A model generated the notes under the pieces. The model had not been told where the DNA came from and did not search any database. It worked only from the letters and a program-made list of their open reading frames with translations. 64,000 bases of DNA from Gordius sp. MW1 (lineage: Eukaryota > Nematomorpha > Gordioida > Gordea > Gordiidae): positions 25,482,001 to 25,546,000 of the forward strand of contig OZ038526.1 of the NCBI GenBank assembly GCA_964036665.1, read 5' to 3'. The translations under genes were made by a program, and so were the position numbers. Within the stretch, counting starts at the first letter, position 1, and the number at the start of each line of letters is the position of its first letter. Below, in pieces: positions 1 through 44,817 of this stretch.

Positions 1-261
1 CATTTTCTGTTTAAAAAAAAGCAATAGACTATCAACGCCGAAGTGTTTTAATATATTAAACCTAATTTTAAGCAAGTATTCGGTTTAATCCTAAAATTTA
101 GCAAAATAAGTATGAGGTATAAGTTTCCCGTTCTATTTAAAGCCTAAATTGTATAAAATAAAACAAGGCCTTATGTTATGAAGCAATGTAACCTAGAATC
201 ATAAATTATAATATGCCGCCATAACATTATATGCCCTAAACTCCCATTTAACTACGATTAC

Positions 262-32382
<32,121 letters not shown>

Positions 32383-32409
32383 TTTAATATATATTTTAGA
32401 ATTTCCTCA

Positions 32410-33985
32410 TTTAATATTAGCGATTCATAATCAGATGGAGTAATTAAAAAACGGCATTTGAACGAATATCGAAAATTGTGGTTAAAATATTAGGTTAATT
32501 TATTATTGTATCATCTAATATGTTTATACCTGCATTTCAAAATATCGCAAAAATTACTGCCTCTTATTCAAAGCTTTTTATTTATTTAAGTAATATATAT
32601 GTAATTAATTAAAAGATAATTACCTAAAAAATATACCTTTCAATTTTAATCTTCTATAGATAAATAACAAAATTGTAAAAAGCGTTTTCACAGAAGTTAA
32701 TCTATATAGGTTCCCCTGCATTTAATCTTTAGGCTGTTTATTTTATTGCAACCAAGTCAATATGATAAGGCAAGTATAAATAAGCAAAGTTGGTGGACAG
32801 GTGGGGTTGATTTTTTATCGTTTGCAATCTTAATCGACAAGGTCCCTGTTCAGATTAATCTTCTTAACTGTCATAAGTACAATTGCATTTTCCATGTAAC
32901 ACGGAGTTGTTATCTTCCGCTCTTCCCCTATACCTCACAATAACAACACCTTCCCCACCAAAGTTAAAGAATTACAGCCTCATTAGAAATGGATATTTAT
33001 AAACAAAATTTAAATAATTTTTTTCACTTTGGCCCAATCCTTATGTAAACTACTTCTCTTGGAATTGGTACTATGGCACAAATATTATAAAAAATATAGA
33101 GAACATAGGTAAGCACAAAACTAAGAAAGATGATGGGTTAAGGCGAGGTCTTCTTTTAATTCCTCGATTATTAATTACCAGTTGTTAAGAGCCCTACTGA
33201 TGATTGTGCAGTTTATTGCTTCGACGCTAGTGTATATGAAGTGGGAGAAGAGTGACGTAAGGGCTTGTTCTGCAACGGGGGTCAAAAGCCGAGAGTTATA
33301 ATGGGAGGGGTAGAGGTCTGGGGGGGGGCATAACAGACAAGGGGGGGGGTGAGATTAGAATATACAACCAATTTATTCTAAAAAAAATTGAGACATAAAC
33401 ATTGGGGGTAGGAATTTGAATTAACCTTTCAAATTTAATATATAACAGTCAATTCATTTTAAATATAAAATTAGAGACAAAATGTAATTAAATCATGGTA
33501 TTTTCTGTGGACTCGGGCCGGGTCCGGATTTTTAAATTTCTCTAACGGGCTGACCGATTGACCTTAACCACTTGTTCCGGGTCTCTAATGCAAGAGATAC
33601 ATTGTAAAAATAATTGGGACAAAAATATAGGACCCAAGAGTTCCGAATTAATCCCAAGTTTTTCTAGCGTAACGCGGACAATAAATAAAAGCGTGTCAGT
33701 ATACAACACCGAAAGTAAGCCCCTAAAGTGCATAGCAATGATAAGTATGTTATTGCTTTATTAAGTATAATATTATAAAAAAAATAAGAATTATAGGGAA
33801 TCCTCAGATTATATAATAAACCTATCAAGCTAAATTGCTATATCAATTAACTGATTTATACAATTTATATTAAGCGGAAACGGGAATGGGAGTAATAAAA
33901 ATTGTAATATAAGGTACGTAAATAGAAAAGGGTCATATGATACTACAGGTGAAAGGAGGCAAAACAAAGAAATGGGTGGGATACA
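32410..33985. other. Upstream of MYPT: presumed promoter region, no recognised gene
   Basis: AT-rich. Contains poly-G runs near 33320-33350. No confident promoter element or gene can be assigned. Confidence 0.45.
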
Positions 33986-33989
33986 TTAG

Positions 33990-35025
33990 TTTAATGGTGA
34001 GATAACTACATAAAACACTGAACGAAACCAGGGATATGGGAGCAGAAAAAGAATACAGTGGACAGCTAATGAAGGCTGGAAAGAAGTTTTGTGATGTTGA
34101 TCATTTATTTTATTCTAATTTACAACACGAAATGCTTTTAATGACACAATAAAAAACAGTCCAGTTTGGGAAAGCAATTGTATAAACTGAAGAAAGATGC
34201 ATACATGTTGGCTAATAGGTTAAATGTATGGCTAGAATATCCACAATAGACCATTCTTCCCAGTTGGACAAATGATAAATAAGTCAAAGGAACAGGAAAA
34301 AAATTTGCACGGGGTCTTTATCGACATATAAACGACTAATGGCATGCTGTTTAAAATCTTATTGTCGTGCCTCGAAAGGCGAAATAACTCTGATGTTTAG
34401 TATGGCATAGGAAAATTAATAAGAATTACAGTTGGGAATATGCATGCAGATTTGGGCACCCCTCGCTAGATTATTACCAATAGTAGCCTAAAAGTAGACA
34501 AAGCAAATCGCACGCAGGTACTTAACATTAGAATTAAAAACTAAGGTCCACAATTGCGAAATATCTCTAGTGTAGGTTGAGGCAAGAATATGCCAGTATA
34601 AACGATTACAAATCCATCCAAAAATTGGTGTATTCAAAGAGATAAAGCATGAACATCGGTAAGTAGAAATCATTATATGCCACATTTATGTTTCAGGTAG
34701 GTCGGAACTTGAGAAATATACGAAGTTCGGACAAATGACGAATGACGCCTTCAGGATAACTATGGGTATTCAACATATGACAGACATGATAAATGAATCT
34801 GAAAAATAGGTATAGACATAATAATAAAAAGGGTTGCGGATCCAATAGAGTTGGTGAGAGAGATGCCGGAGAAAAGAGGAAAGAACAACCTCGTATGACT
34901 TGGGTAGAGCAATTGGACAAAGTATTGTGAACAATAAAATAGCCCTTACTCTATCTAGTTGGAAAAAACTTATCTAAGCAAACCCCAAAACTGTGGGATT
35001 GTGCATTAAATAAAGGAAAAAATTT
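33990..35025 (+). mobile_element. RTE-type LINE, strongly decayed copy
   Basis: Short matches in several frames to the LINE at 60937-62372: LHGVFIDI, GIGKLIRITVGN, RQNDE..MGIQ-like, then the 3' end with GGAGAAAAGAGGAAAGAACA, TAGTTGGAAAAAACTTA and GGGATTGTGCATTAAATAAA. Many frameshifts and stops. Confidence 0.7.
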
Positions 35026-35269
35026 GCAAGAAAGTAGCTACCATTTCAGCGACATATTCTCGGTAATAGAAACGAAAATCATCAACCATCTTTTCTAATT
35101 CCTTAAACTCCCCGCTCCCACTTATTTGATTTCAAAGTAAGGCTTAAAAAATACTCCTACAAAGTATTACACACACAAGTTTCCCATCATACGTATAAAG
35201 GGAATAAATACTTTATTTGAGGTCTATCAAAAGGGAAACGTTTGGGGGATATAATTAATAAAGAAGTGT

Positions 35270-35500
35270 AAAACACTTCTTTATATATTCGCGAGCTAAT
35301 CGAAATAATACACTAAGTTAATTAACATTTAGTGGTCGATCCGCGAGCTATATGTGATAGGTCAATTAACGTCGCGAAGTAGTATGCCGCGAGTTCTATA
35401 TGGTAATATAAGTGAGTCAATTAAAGTTTCGAAGTAGACTTAGTAATATGCCGCGAGCGATCAATTAATTAGTAGTGTTACTACATACGTCCTGCAGCTA
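35270..35500. repeat. Imperfect repeats with CGCGAG motif
   Basis: Three to four diverged units with CGCGAGCTA or CGCGAGTTC, GTCAATTAA and GAAGTAGT. Nature unknown. The following 35500-36720 shows nothing recognised. Confidence 0.5.
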
Positions 35501-36720
35501 ATCAAGCTGAATTTTTATCAGACCTACACACCTTTGTAATCACTTTTTCTAATTGAAAAGAGATTAGTTTTTTTGTATGGGAAGTGATTATCAAGCTATG
35601 TCCTAGGGACCTGACCTGTACAAATACTAATTTTTTGCGAATTATACTAGTTCAAGTGCTACTCACCTAAGTCACCTTTAGAGATTACCAGCTCTCCAGG
35701 CATAAAGCTAGCTGATACAATTTTAAAAGAAGTTTTAAATATCACAAATTAAGTTATAGTAATAAGCTGAGTTTCCGAGGCTATCATACTCAGATGAAAT
35801 GATTTTTTAAGTAAGTTAGCTTATGTCTGCAGTTTAAGATATTAATAAATGGTATATCTAATTATAACTTATCTGCCTATATAAACACTGGCATCGCAAA
35901 TACAACTAACATATTTTAATTAAATAAATATTAAAATAAAGGTTTGATTTATCCTATAATTCTTTAGATATATAGATTGATTAAATAATATATTATTTGG
36001 TTATATAAACACTGAGATAGATTTAATTTGATATATAAAAAAGATTTCAAATACGATTTCGGTTCGGGGTTTGTAAAGAGGGCCCATTTACGACGGGTGG
36101 TAACCGTGAATTAAGATAACTCTAATTAACATGTCATCTAGGACACAATTAAAATTAGAGATTCATTTGACTAAATTATCCCTATCTCTTTTAGAATGTG
36201 ACTTGAAAATAAAACAGACATATAACATCAGTATGCCATAGTTAATTTTCTAGTCACATAGTAATCGAAATAGGTATTTATAGACATTTTTCCCTAGCGC
36301 CTCTTTCAACCTACTGAAAATGAGTATTTATGCTGCATCAATATTGTTTTTTGTGCTTGCTGGGAGGCAACTTAAGTCTAAATTTTGTTAATATAATTTG
36401 TGTGTTACCATTTACATATGTAATACTTAACCAAGGTACGACAATTTTAAAGAAGGTATAATACCATAAATATGTTATTTATTATAAAGAGCAGTCAGCT
36501 TTTTAACTACCAAGAGACGGTTATAAAATTAATAAATTTGAGCCATTTTATAGGTTTATATACTGGTTTTTCCCTTCGGTTTAATTCTAAAATGCCTTTT
36601 TTCGCTCGGTTATAATATTTTATATTATATAAGTTTTGCTCTAAATTTTTATAAATCCCTCAAAAACTTTTGCTTGAATTGTTTCCAACGTAACAATAAT
36701 TCTATAATTTTTATATAAAC

Positions 36721-39446
36721 ACTAGCTGACCCGGCAAACGTTGTTTTGCTATATACATTATTTCTAGAAAATACTATAAGTGATGTGCATGCTCATCGTT
36801 ATGCCTCGATCATATAATGAGCGATTAAAATATAATTGTCCTATGGGAAATAATTCACGAACTTAATGTAGGAAGAATTAACACGCTAAATACAAAATAT
36901 AAACACATAGAGCAAAGTACTTAACATAAAACATTTTATTGCTTCGCTTTACACATTTTGCTTATATAAATTTACTGTCAAATATATTAATACATGTCTA
37001 AAAAATTATTTAATTTGTAAATTGACACAGGTTTGTTTTTTTATTAAAGGTGCTAAAAACTTTTTTTGATCCTACCGCAAAATCACGATTCTGGCAAATG
37101 GCCGTTTCGGACTTCAATCAAAACCCCAACCCGCCCTGAAAATTTGTTTTATTTTTGCGCCTGAACATATTTTAGCGCGTCCAGCCTTTCACTTATTTGG
37201 GCAAGCTTACATCAGCTTAGAAACTCTAGGTATATCATTGGCCGCCAACCGAGCTTTATTGCAATAGGGTCTCATTGTTATCATGTTTTGCAAATATATT
37301 GTGTAGTTTAAGCCAAGGTACCATTATAGACGTAGCCAGACCCTCTACCCTCAATTTGATCTCCGTTAATTTATACTATTGCTTAAATTGCATAGCAAAT
37401 GAATGCTCCTATACGAATTTAGAAGAGCTTAATAAGGCCACACAAAAATAGCAAGTAGACAGGGGTTTAAGAAGCGGAGCCCCTTGAGTAAGGTTTAGAG
37501 GGGCAGCCCTAGCCGGGGTACAGGGGTGAAGCCCTTTGTTTGAATCTTCTTCTTCTTTATCAGTTTTTTGGTCCCACAGTCGTGGGGTTTGTTTTGATAA
37601 GTTTCTTGCATCTTGACCGGGTGAGTGCCATGTCTTGACTACTCTTTAGTTTTCAGAACTTTATCGCCTTACCCGTTCTACGTGACACGGGGTCGTCCTC
37701 TTCGTCTCTTCCCCCGTACCTCCATGTCCAATACTTTTCGATTTAGGTCATTCGTGTCCCCTTAGTATATGTTCATACCACCTTAATCGATTTTTGTTAA
37801 TCATGTCCGCCATAGGTTGAATATTCATTTTTGTCATGAGAAAGTCATTCGTCATATGGTCGAGCTTAGTTTACCCCGAGCTCCACTGTATAATTCTCAT
37901 CTCTGTGGCTTTTATAAGCTTTCCTTCCCTGGTGTTTAATGCCGATGCTTATTAATCAATTTTTAATTCCTTGATTAATTTATTATCATAATGTCAAGTT
38001 CGACAAAAAATAAGGTTTTTTTAAACTCACTTTGTTGTTCACATGTATTCTATCTTTATTTAATTATTTTAATAATCCACAGTCCAGGTTTAAATGCTCC
38101 AAAAAATGATCACTGTCTTACGTTAATTTGTATGAGTCCGGCCTGAGGCGAAAAGCCATTTTTATTTTTGCGCCCGAATCGAGTCTGGAGCAACATCATT
38201 AATATCGGGTTTTTCCGAAACATGCGAATATCCCCTAACTTCATAAGCAAATCCTCCTTTTTGTTTAAAAATGCCTAGATATACAGCATTAAAAACTGAG
38301 ATATTATGAGGGGTCGTAAAAAAGCATTGCCCACAAACCTTACTTTGGTCAATAAGCTAAGTGTTTTCAGACGATTCATAAAAACTTAAAGCAACCGGTA
38401 TAAGCACGGACGTAGCCAAGCCCTCAAACATTAAGGCCCGTTTTTCTCCCCTGCTTAAATTTCACAGCAAATGAAATGTTTTACAACAAAGTGTGGAAGA
38501 GTTTAGGTTAAAGGATCAGCAAAAAACAACACGGGGCCCGGGGGCGCTACCTAACACTAAAGAACCGAGGATACCTAGTTAGGAGTTAGGGGCGGAGCCC
38601 TTCTTAGAGGTCCGAAGAACTGATAATACCAACATTTATTGGCACTTTGTTAAAAGTATTTTCATTTTTATCCTTATTTAACGCACAAAAAATGTCAAAA
38701 TTAGATTTTTAATTTATTTAGCCACGCAGGAGGGGACACGATCGTCCTATAATAATAACTGACGTGAAAAATAAGCAAAAAATTGACTTTGATTTAATGT
38801 TTAAAATCGTAAAAGTTTCCATTTTCCGCATCACATGGCTACATTTATCACACTACCCTACCTACACGCATGACGTTCTAGAAAATACTATATTTTAAAA
38901 AACTGTATATTCCAATTTTCAAAGAACACGATAAATACACATTAGGTCATGAGGTTGCGTTTAATTGACATTTTATTAAACGTCAAAACATATAAAACTA
39001 GATAACTCGACCGTCTTATAACTTAGAGATTTCGAATATAGTTTATAACCTAGGCTCAAACCTACCAAATATTCGCAGAAATTTTCATAAAAATCGGTCC
39101 AGCCGTTTCAAGTTTAACCACCCACACCGTTTCACGAGAATTTTATATCTTTACAAATTAAATAATTCTTTAGGCATGTATTAAATTATTTGACAGTATA
39201 TTTATATAGGCAAAATGTGTAAAGCAAAGCAATAAAAAATTTGATGTTAAGTACTTTGCTTTATGTGTTTATATTTTGTATTTAGCTTGTTAATTCTACA
39301 TTAAGTTCGTGAATTATTTCCCATATGACAATTATATTTTAATCGCTCATTATATGATCGAGGCATAACGATGAGCATGCACATCACTTATAGTATTTTT
39401 TAGAAATAATGTATATAGCAAAACAACGTTTGCCGGGTCAGTTAGT
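36721..39446. mobile_element. 2.7-kb foldback element with ~300-bp inverted arms and Helitron-like ends
   Basis: Left arm ACTAGCTGACCCGGCAAACG.. and right arm ..CGTTTGCCGGGTCAGTTAGT are inverted copies of about 300 bp (about 36721-37022 and 39150-39446). Each end, read outward, looks like a Helitron 3' terminus: GC-rich hairpin then CTAGT or TTAGT. Inside are a LINE 3' fragment (37544-37950) and two diverged direct copies of a roughly 500-bp segment (about 37060-37520 and 38120-38660). No open frame. Confidence 0.8.
37544..37950 (-). mobile_element. RTE-type LINE 3' fragment inside the foldback
   Basis: TTTATCAGTTTTTTGGTCCC, CACGGGGTCGTCCTCTTCG and GTCATTCGTCATATGGTCGA match the 3' part of the LINE at 60937-62372. 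Confidence 0.85.
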
Positions 39447-39449
39447 ATT

Positions 39450-40650
39450 AGATAAAATATTTAGATATTTAATAAAAAAAATTACTAGTTAATAAGGCCA
39501 AAAAGTAATTTTTTATTTTTTAAATAAAATATATGTTCAAAAAATATGAATTAATGTATATATATATATTACTTGAAAAAATTGATAGCTTAAAATAATG
39601 TTTATATATATATTAATTTTTTAAAGATGGACAAAGTAAGACAATATTTTTAAAATATTTCTTTTTGTTTTACATATATATCTTAAAAAGTGATATTAAA
39701 ATCTTTAAATATGAAGATTTTTCAAAACAAAAATTAAAAACCTCAAAAAAATTGAAAAAGATTCCGGACTCCGCATTAAATATATAAATCTTTTGCTTCA
39801 TTTTATACATATTATATTTTACGGAATACATCTATAACCTTTTGTAATAAATACAAAATAAAAATTTCATACTCTTTAAAAGTCCTTGCTTCAAATTCAT
39901 TCGTAATAAGATGTGTTTAAAATTTATAATTTAGGAAAGCTTTTGCCGTAAGTTATATGACCTACTCAATTCATATAATAAATCTTATAAATTATTTAAT
40001 GGTAATATTATAATATGTTTAACTTATAGACGATCAAAAATAATCAATAAATTTTTGCATTGATCTTATTCAAATTTCTATAAATAATCTTGATTGATAT
40101 ATTTAAATTTATATAACTATAAAAGTTTTTAAGTTTAAAATAAAATCACTTTCAATAGTTTACGGCATTTAAGAGAAAGTAGAGGTAGGCGCTGGGGTCA
40201 CTATCCCTAATTGCCTTTAACCCCCTCAACTCAGGATTAAACTCTTATTCTAAGATCTGTATTGACATTTTAACTAACAAAAATGTATAACAAATAATTT
40301 AACGACCTGCCATGTCGCGGCACGCACGAATGTCACTTTAGTAAATTTTCAGGCATAAACTAAGAAATAGGTTAATTTTATAGGACTTGATGAGTCAAAA
40401 ATTTATTTGTTTGAACCTGAATTATATTCTAACTCTATTGTTGTATATGTGTTTTATAATCTGTAAAATATAAGGTCGGTATAGGGGATAAGTAGCAAGC
40501 AGATCGAAGTAAGAAAGTTGAGGAATCCCCACAGATGGTAGGGGAGAGATATGGAAAAGTACAAACAAAGACCATTAGATATGGTAACAGATGGAGGGGT
40601 AAAAGGGCTAGAATTCCGACAAAGCGAAAGATGGACAATAATATGACACA
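39450..40650. other. AT-rich intergenic stretch, nothing recognised
   Basis: Very AT-rich to about 40140, then unremarkable. No supported gene. Confidence 0.5.
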
Positions 40651-40657
40651 AATAACT

Positions 40658-41188
40658 AGTGATGGTGAAACGCTTAGCACCAGCGCGTGTAGCGCCTCCC
40701 ATTTACATAGCATAGTCGCTTGGATGCGCTAAAGTTATAGCACATAGTCAATGGGAGGCGCTAAAGCTATCACATAGTCACTTAGAGGCGCTAAAGCTAT
40801 AGCACTAGTCAATTGGAGGCGCTAGAGGTGAGCACATTGTCACATAAGGCGCTAGAGTTATAGCGTGGCACTAACACTGTTATAAAATTTATAGGTTAAA
40901 TTGCATTATTAATTGCATTAACATACGCACAGGTGCCACATATGCGCATAATAATGCAATTTAACCATTTATAACAATATTAGCGCCACGCTATAACTCT
41001 AGCGCATTATGTGACAATACGCTACACCTTTAGCGCCTCCGAGTGACTATGTGCTATAGCTTAAGCGCCTCTGAGTGACTATGTGCCAAAGCTTAGCACC
41101 TGTAAGTGACTATGTGCTATAACTTTAGCGCCTCCAAGTGATTATGTGCCATAGCTTTAGCCCCTATCAAGCGCTATTTCACCATTAC
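40658..41188. mobile_element. Foldback MITE with tandem subterminal repeats
   Basis: 531 bp, flanked by a perfect 8-bp duplication AAATAACT (40650-40657, 41189-41196). Ends AGTGATGGTGAAACGC and GCGCTATTTCACCATTAC. Each arm holds about four or five diverged copies of a roughly 32-bp unit (GAGGCGCTAAAGCTATAGCA then CATAGTCACTT), inverted between arms. Centre is AT-rich (GGTTAAATTGCATTATTAAT). No coding frame. Confidence 0.88.
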
Positions 41189-41803
41189 AAATAACTATGG
41201 TCATGAGACGTTGCTTTGAAAAAAGTAATGTTCAATCTGATCAAACATTTTCAATCGTTATTGCATTCAACATTTTCTTATAAATATAGGAATATTATAC
41301 CAGAAATAGAGACCTACAATGGCCGGGCCTAAAAAAGAGCAGTATAAAAAGTGCGGGCCGGGCTTGGGCCTAGTTATTTGAATTTATAAAATTATATATA
41401 GAAACAAAATAGTGCACTTAATAACTTAAAGGCAAATTATTTTTTTTGAACAAATTTCTGGGTTAATAATAAGGGCAACAATTTAAGGGAAATATTTTCG
41501 ATATTTTTTAAAGAAGCTAGGTGTTTGTTTTTGGCCTTATTACTGAAACATTTCAATTGTTTACGGTAATTTGGTAATCAAATCATCATGTTGATAATTA
41601 CTTAGCATTTGCTATCACCTTGCAGTTATTATTCACAAATAAAATTTGCAATTTACATTTTTAAGGTAATTTAATGATCATCATATTTAATAATAATTAC
41701 TTAGCATTTGCTCCGCATTTCTGTTACTATTCAAAAATTTGCTATTTACGATTTCAAGGTAATTTAGTGATTACACAGGTCTACAAAAAAACAATCAGCA
41801 ATC

Positions 41804-42501
41804 GGACCCATAATTCTGACAGAGAATTTTGCGCTGAAAAGTAATCTGTTTTTAGTTATTCTCCACAATCACCCTTTTTTTAGATATACGAGGTTAAAAG
41901 AGAAAAAAATGCCCTTTTTTAGCCTTTTTGAGGCCATATTGCCACGGTATATTTAATATTTAGTGAAAAATAGTAATATTTTCCCACGATGTCTGGTAAA
42001 CAGAGTTCATACTGCGTACGCGATGTTTACTAACACATATCTCTCTCCCTTCACCTACTCTCCTCTCTTTATCCTCCATTCCCGCCCCCTTCATGTGTGC
42101 TTGTATGGGGGCGGGAGTGGAAGAGATGGAGAAAGGTAGAGAGAGATGTGTTAGTAAACAGCGCGTTTGTAGTATGTACTCTAATGTACTCATTTTTCCA
42201 GCCATAATGGAATTAATTTTGATAAGGGGAAGGGGTTTATAAAAACGCAAATAAATTTAAATATAGAGGTGTAACAAAAAAATAAATTAATGGGCCTATA
42301 GATGAAACTTTTATCTACCTAAATATTACTATTTTTCACTAAATACTAAAAATACCGTTGCAATATAGCCTCAAAAAGACTTAAAAAGGGCATTTTATTT
42401 TTGGCACCTTCCACCTCGTATATCTAAAAAACTGGTAATTGTGGGAAAAAACTAAAAACAGATTATTTTCAGCGCAAAATTTTCTATCAGAATTACTGGT
42501 C
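41804..42501. repeat. Foldback repeat, arms ~185 bp
   Basis: Left arm (TAATTCTGACAGAGAATTTT, GCGCTGAAAAGTAATCTG, TTTAGATATACGAGG) and right arm (CCTCGTATATCTAAAAAAC, CAGCGCAAAATTTTCTATC) are inverted copies about 300 bp apart. Confidence 0.85.
42002..42183. repeat. Inner palindrome inside the foldback
   Basis: GTTTACTAACACATATCTCT and AGAGAGATGTGTTAGTAAAC are inverted, with GTTCATACTGCGTACGCG and CGCGTTTGTAGTATGTACTC outside them and a CCCGCCCCC/GGGGGCGGG stem at the centre. Confidence 0.85.
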
Positions 42502-43468
42502 TAATTGCAAGATGTAATTACAAAGTCAATATTTGTAGAGCTGTGTTATCATAACAACACAAAATGTTTTTCGTAAAGATAAATATTTTTAGACAACGTC
42601 GATTTGTTTTTACAAGTGGGCATAGGCCGGTTCTGAACCTAAAATTTAGGCCCATGCAGGTCTCTAGTATATATACTTGTTCATAATTAAAGGGAATTTG
42701 ATTGGTTGACACTACATCTATAAAGATTTCATTGATATTTTCATACCTAGAATATTTATAAATAACTCATGGTTATTATTAATTACTTCTAAGAAAGGAG
42801 CCTAAAAAATTATTAGAGGCTAAAATTTATAGCTTTTGCTTTTAAAATACTGAGATAATGTAAACCAATGTCAAAGAGTGTCATTGCTTTCACTTAAAAT
42901 TTCTGTAATTCTCTGCATTTATCTTTTAATTTGTTAAATTCTTTGATTTTTAAAAATGGTTTTTGTTTCAGGAACAAAGTTAGAGAAATCACTATTTTAT
43001 TGAATTTGAAATAATTGTATTTGTTTTCTTCCATCTCGCATTGCAATCAAAATAAGATATTAAAGTATTCACTCACTTTAATTATTGTAAACACTAAACA
43101 CCTTAATAAAATTGCAGATTAGAATCCACATGAACATGTCGTTTTTTGTGATGTTCAAGAGCTGATGTTTTTTATCTAAGAAAATACTTAAATAATATTT
43201 TTTTTATACCATTACATCAGAAAGTAATATAACAAAAGGTTTATATAATGTAAAAGTAATATTCGTTTTACTTGGATTTAAATAAAAATTGGATTACAAA
43301 ATAGAGAAAGGCGCCTTATTATTTGTAAACACTAACCACAAATTAACGAACCGTTCACTCGGGAATAGAGAATTTAAGAAATGCATTTCTACGATTCATA
43401 ATTTATCACTTGGAATCGAGAATTTATAGTCTACGGCACTATTTGGTTAACATTTAATAAAAATTATT

Positions 43469-44222
43469 ATGATTCGAAATCCTAACAATCCTATGGTGTT
43501 TTTTGATATCGTTATTGGGACAACGGTTGAATTATTTTTATCATAAAACAATAAATTCTATTAGGAAGTTGGTCGAATGAAAATGGAATTGTACGCAGAT
43601 ATAGTTCCTAAAACGGCAGAAAATTTTAGGTATTATATTTAATTATGATTGTTTATTTTATAGACAATTGTGCACAGGAGAATTTAAAAAGGATGGAGTG
43701 CCTGTGGGCTATAAAAAATCAAATTTTCATAGGTGATTAAGTCCATACTTTATTAAGTATATCATTAGGGTTATTAAAGATTTTATGGTTCAAGGTGGTG
43801 ATTTTATTAATGTATGCATTTTTTTAATCAAAAATTATATAAAAATTTTGTAAAGGGTGATGGGACAGGAAGCTGTAGCATATATGGAGAAACATTTGCA
43901 GATGAAAGTTTTATGCTAAAACATGAAAAACCAGGCCTCCTCTCTATGGTATATATACAAGTTAATTTAGGTATTTGTTTATCAGGCTAACAGTGGCAAA
44001 GATTCGAATGGCTGTCAGTTTTTTATAACATGTGCAAAATGTGATTTTTTGGATGGGAAACATGTAGTTTTTGGTAATAATACTTTAACTACATTCAAAA
44101 TATATGTTTTAGGACGTGTTGTTGAGGGCTTATTAGTATTGAGAAAAATAGAAAATGTACCCACTGGCCCAAACAATAAGCCTAAGATTCCAATAATTAT
44201 CAAAGAATGTGGAGAAATGTAA
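43469..44222 (+). CDS. PPIH: Cyclophilin H (spliceosomal peptidyl-prolyl isomerase), complete, 7 exons
   Basis: Predicted nuclear PPIase of the U4/U6-U5 tri-snRNP. Exons 43469-43525, 43565-43629, 43664-43732, 43769-43811, 43856-43948, 43986-44073 and 44113-44222 join to 174 codons plus TAA; phases match at every junction. The six introns are 39, 34, 36, 44, 37 and 39 nt, all GT..AG. Catalytic residues of the cyclophilin fold are present: FHR (Arg64), FMVQGGDF (Phe69, Met70, Gln72), ANSG (Asn111), CQFFITC (Gln120, Phe122) and GKHVVFG (His135). The C-terminus [18 protein letters not shown] and the GVPVGYK insertion are typical of PPIH rather than PPIA. Residue 130 is Phe where PPIH and CypA have Trp. 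Length is close to the human 177. Start chosen as the Met 10 codons before FFDIVIG. Confidence 0.95.
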
Positions 44223-44305
44223 TATATTACCCACATTTAGTATTTTTGTAAAAAAATTAAAATTTTGATTATTTGATGAGATTTCAAATGATGAATTATA
44301 TATTA

Positions 44306-44311
44306 AATAAA
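44306..44311 (+). promoter_or_regulatory. Polyadenylation signal of cyclophilin H
   Basis: AATAAA 84 bp after the stop codon, in an AT-rich 3' region. Confidence 0.6.
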
Positions 44312-44319
44312 TAGAAATT

Positions 44320-44815
44320 ATATATATTTGACTAAAATACTCTAGATTTATTATGTTTTATTATTAAATCCAAAAAATAGAAAACTTATGTAAAAATTTA
44401 AATGGATTTTTTAGTCATATTATAAAGTTAATTTAATATTTTTGTTTGTTTGATTATTAATCAATTTAAGGAACTACAATATATATTTTAGATAATATTG
44501 TGTTAGCCTATATTTAAAATGCATATTCTTGGAATAACTACTCTCATAAAACAATTGAATTGCACAATTTAATAAATAGGGGGTTTTTTGCACATTTTAT
44601 ATGAGGATTTTTTTTATTGAGTTTAACTTTATAACATCTTTTTTATAATTGTATCATTATAGGTGATTTTTTAAAGTTTTATATAAATATGATAATAAAA
44701 CTGACAAATCATCAAAAGTATATGCATTGTTAGGCACTAGTTTTAAAACATAGTCATGGGGTAAGAATTATGGTTACTGATACAAATAATTTATAATACG
44801 TTAAAGATTCTGGAT
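44320..44815. other. Intergenic, nothing recognised
   Basis: AT-rich sequence between cyclophilin H and a LINE remnant. Confidence 0.5.
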
Positions 44816-44817
44816 CT

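Larger units (their letters stand above)
41307..42666. mobile_element. TAGAGACC..GGTCTCTA hAT-like element containing nested palindromes
   Basis: Ends TAGAGACCTACAATGGCCGG and CCCATGCAGGTCTCTA are inverted and match the elements at 58526-59978 and 25283-26428. No matching 8-bp flanks were found. The left part has a tandem repeat of about 105 bp (41570-41780, ATAATTACTTAGCATTTGCT). Confidence 0.75.

Noticed and set aside
40700..41170. CRISPR-like direct repeats
   Set aside because: Units are diverged, inverted between two halves, without constant spacers, and bounded by an 8-bp target duplication; this is a foldback transposon in eukaryotic DNA.
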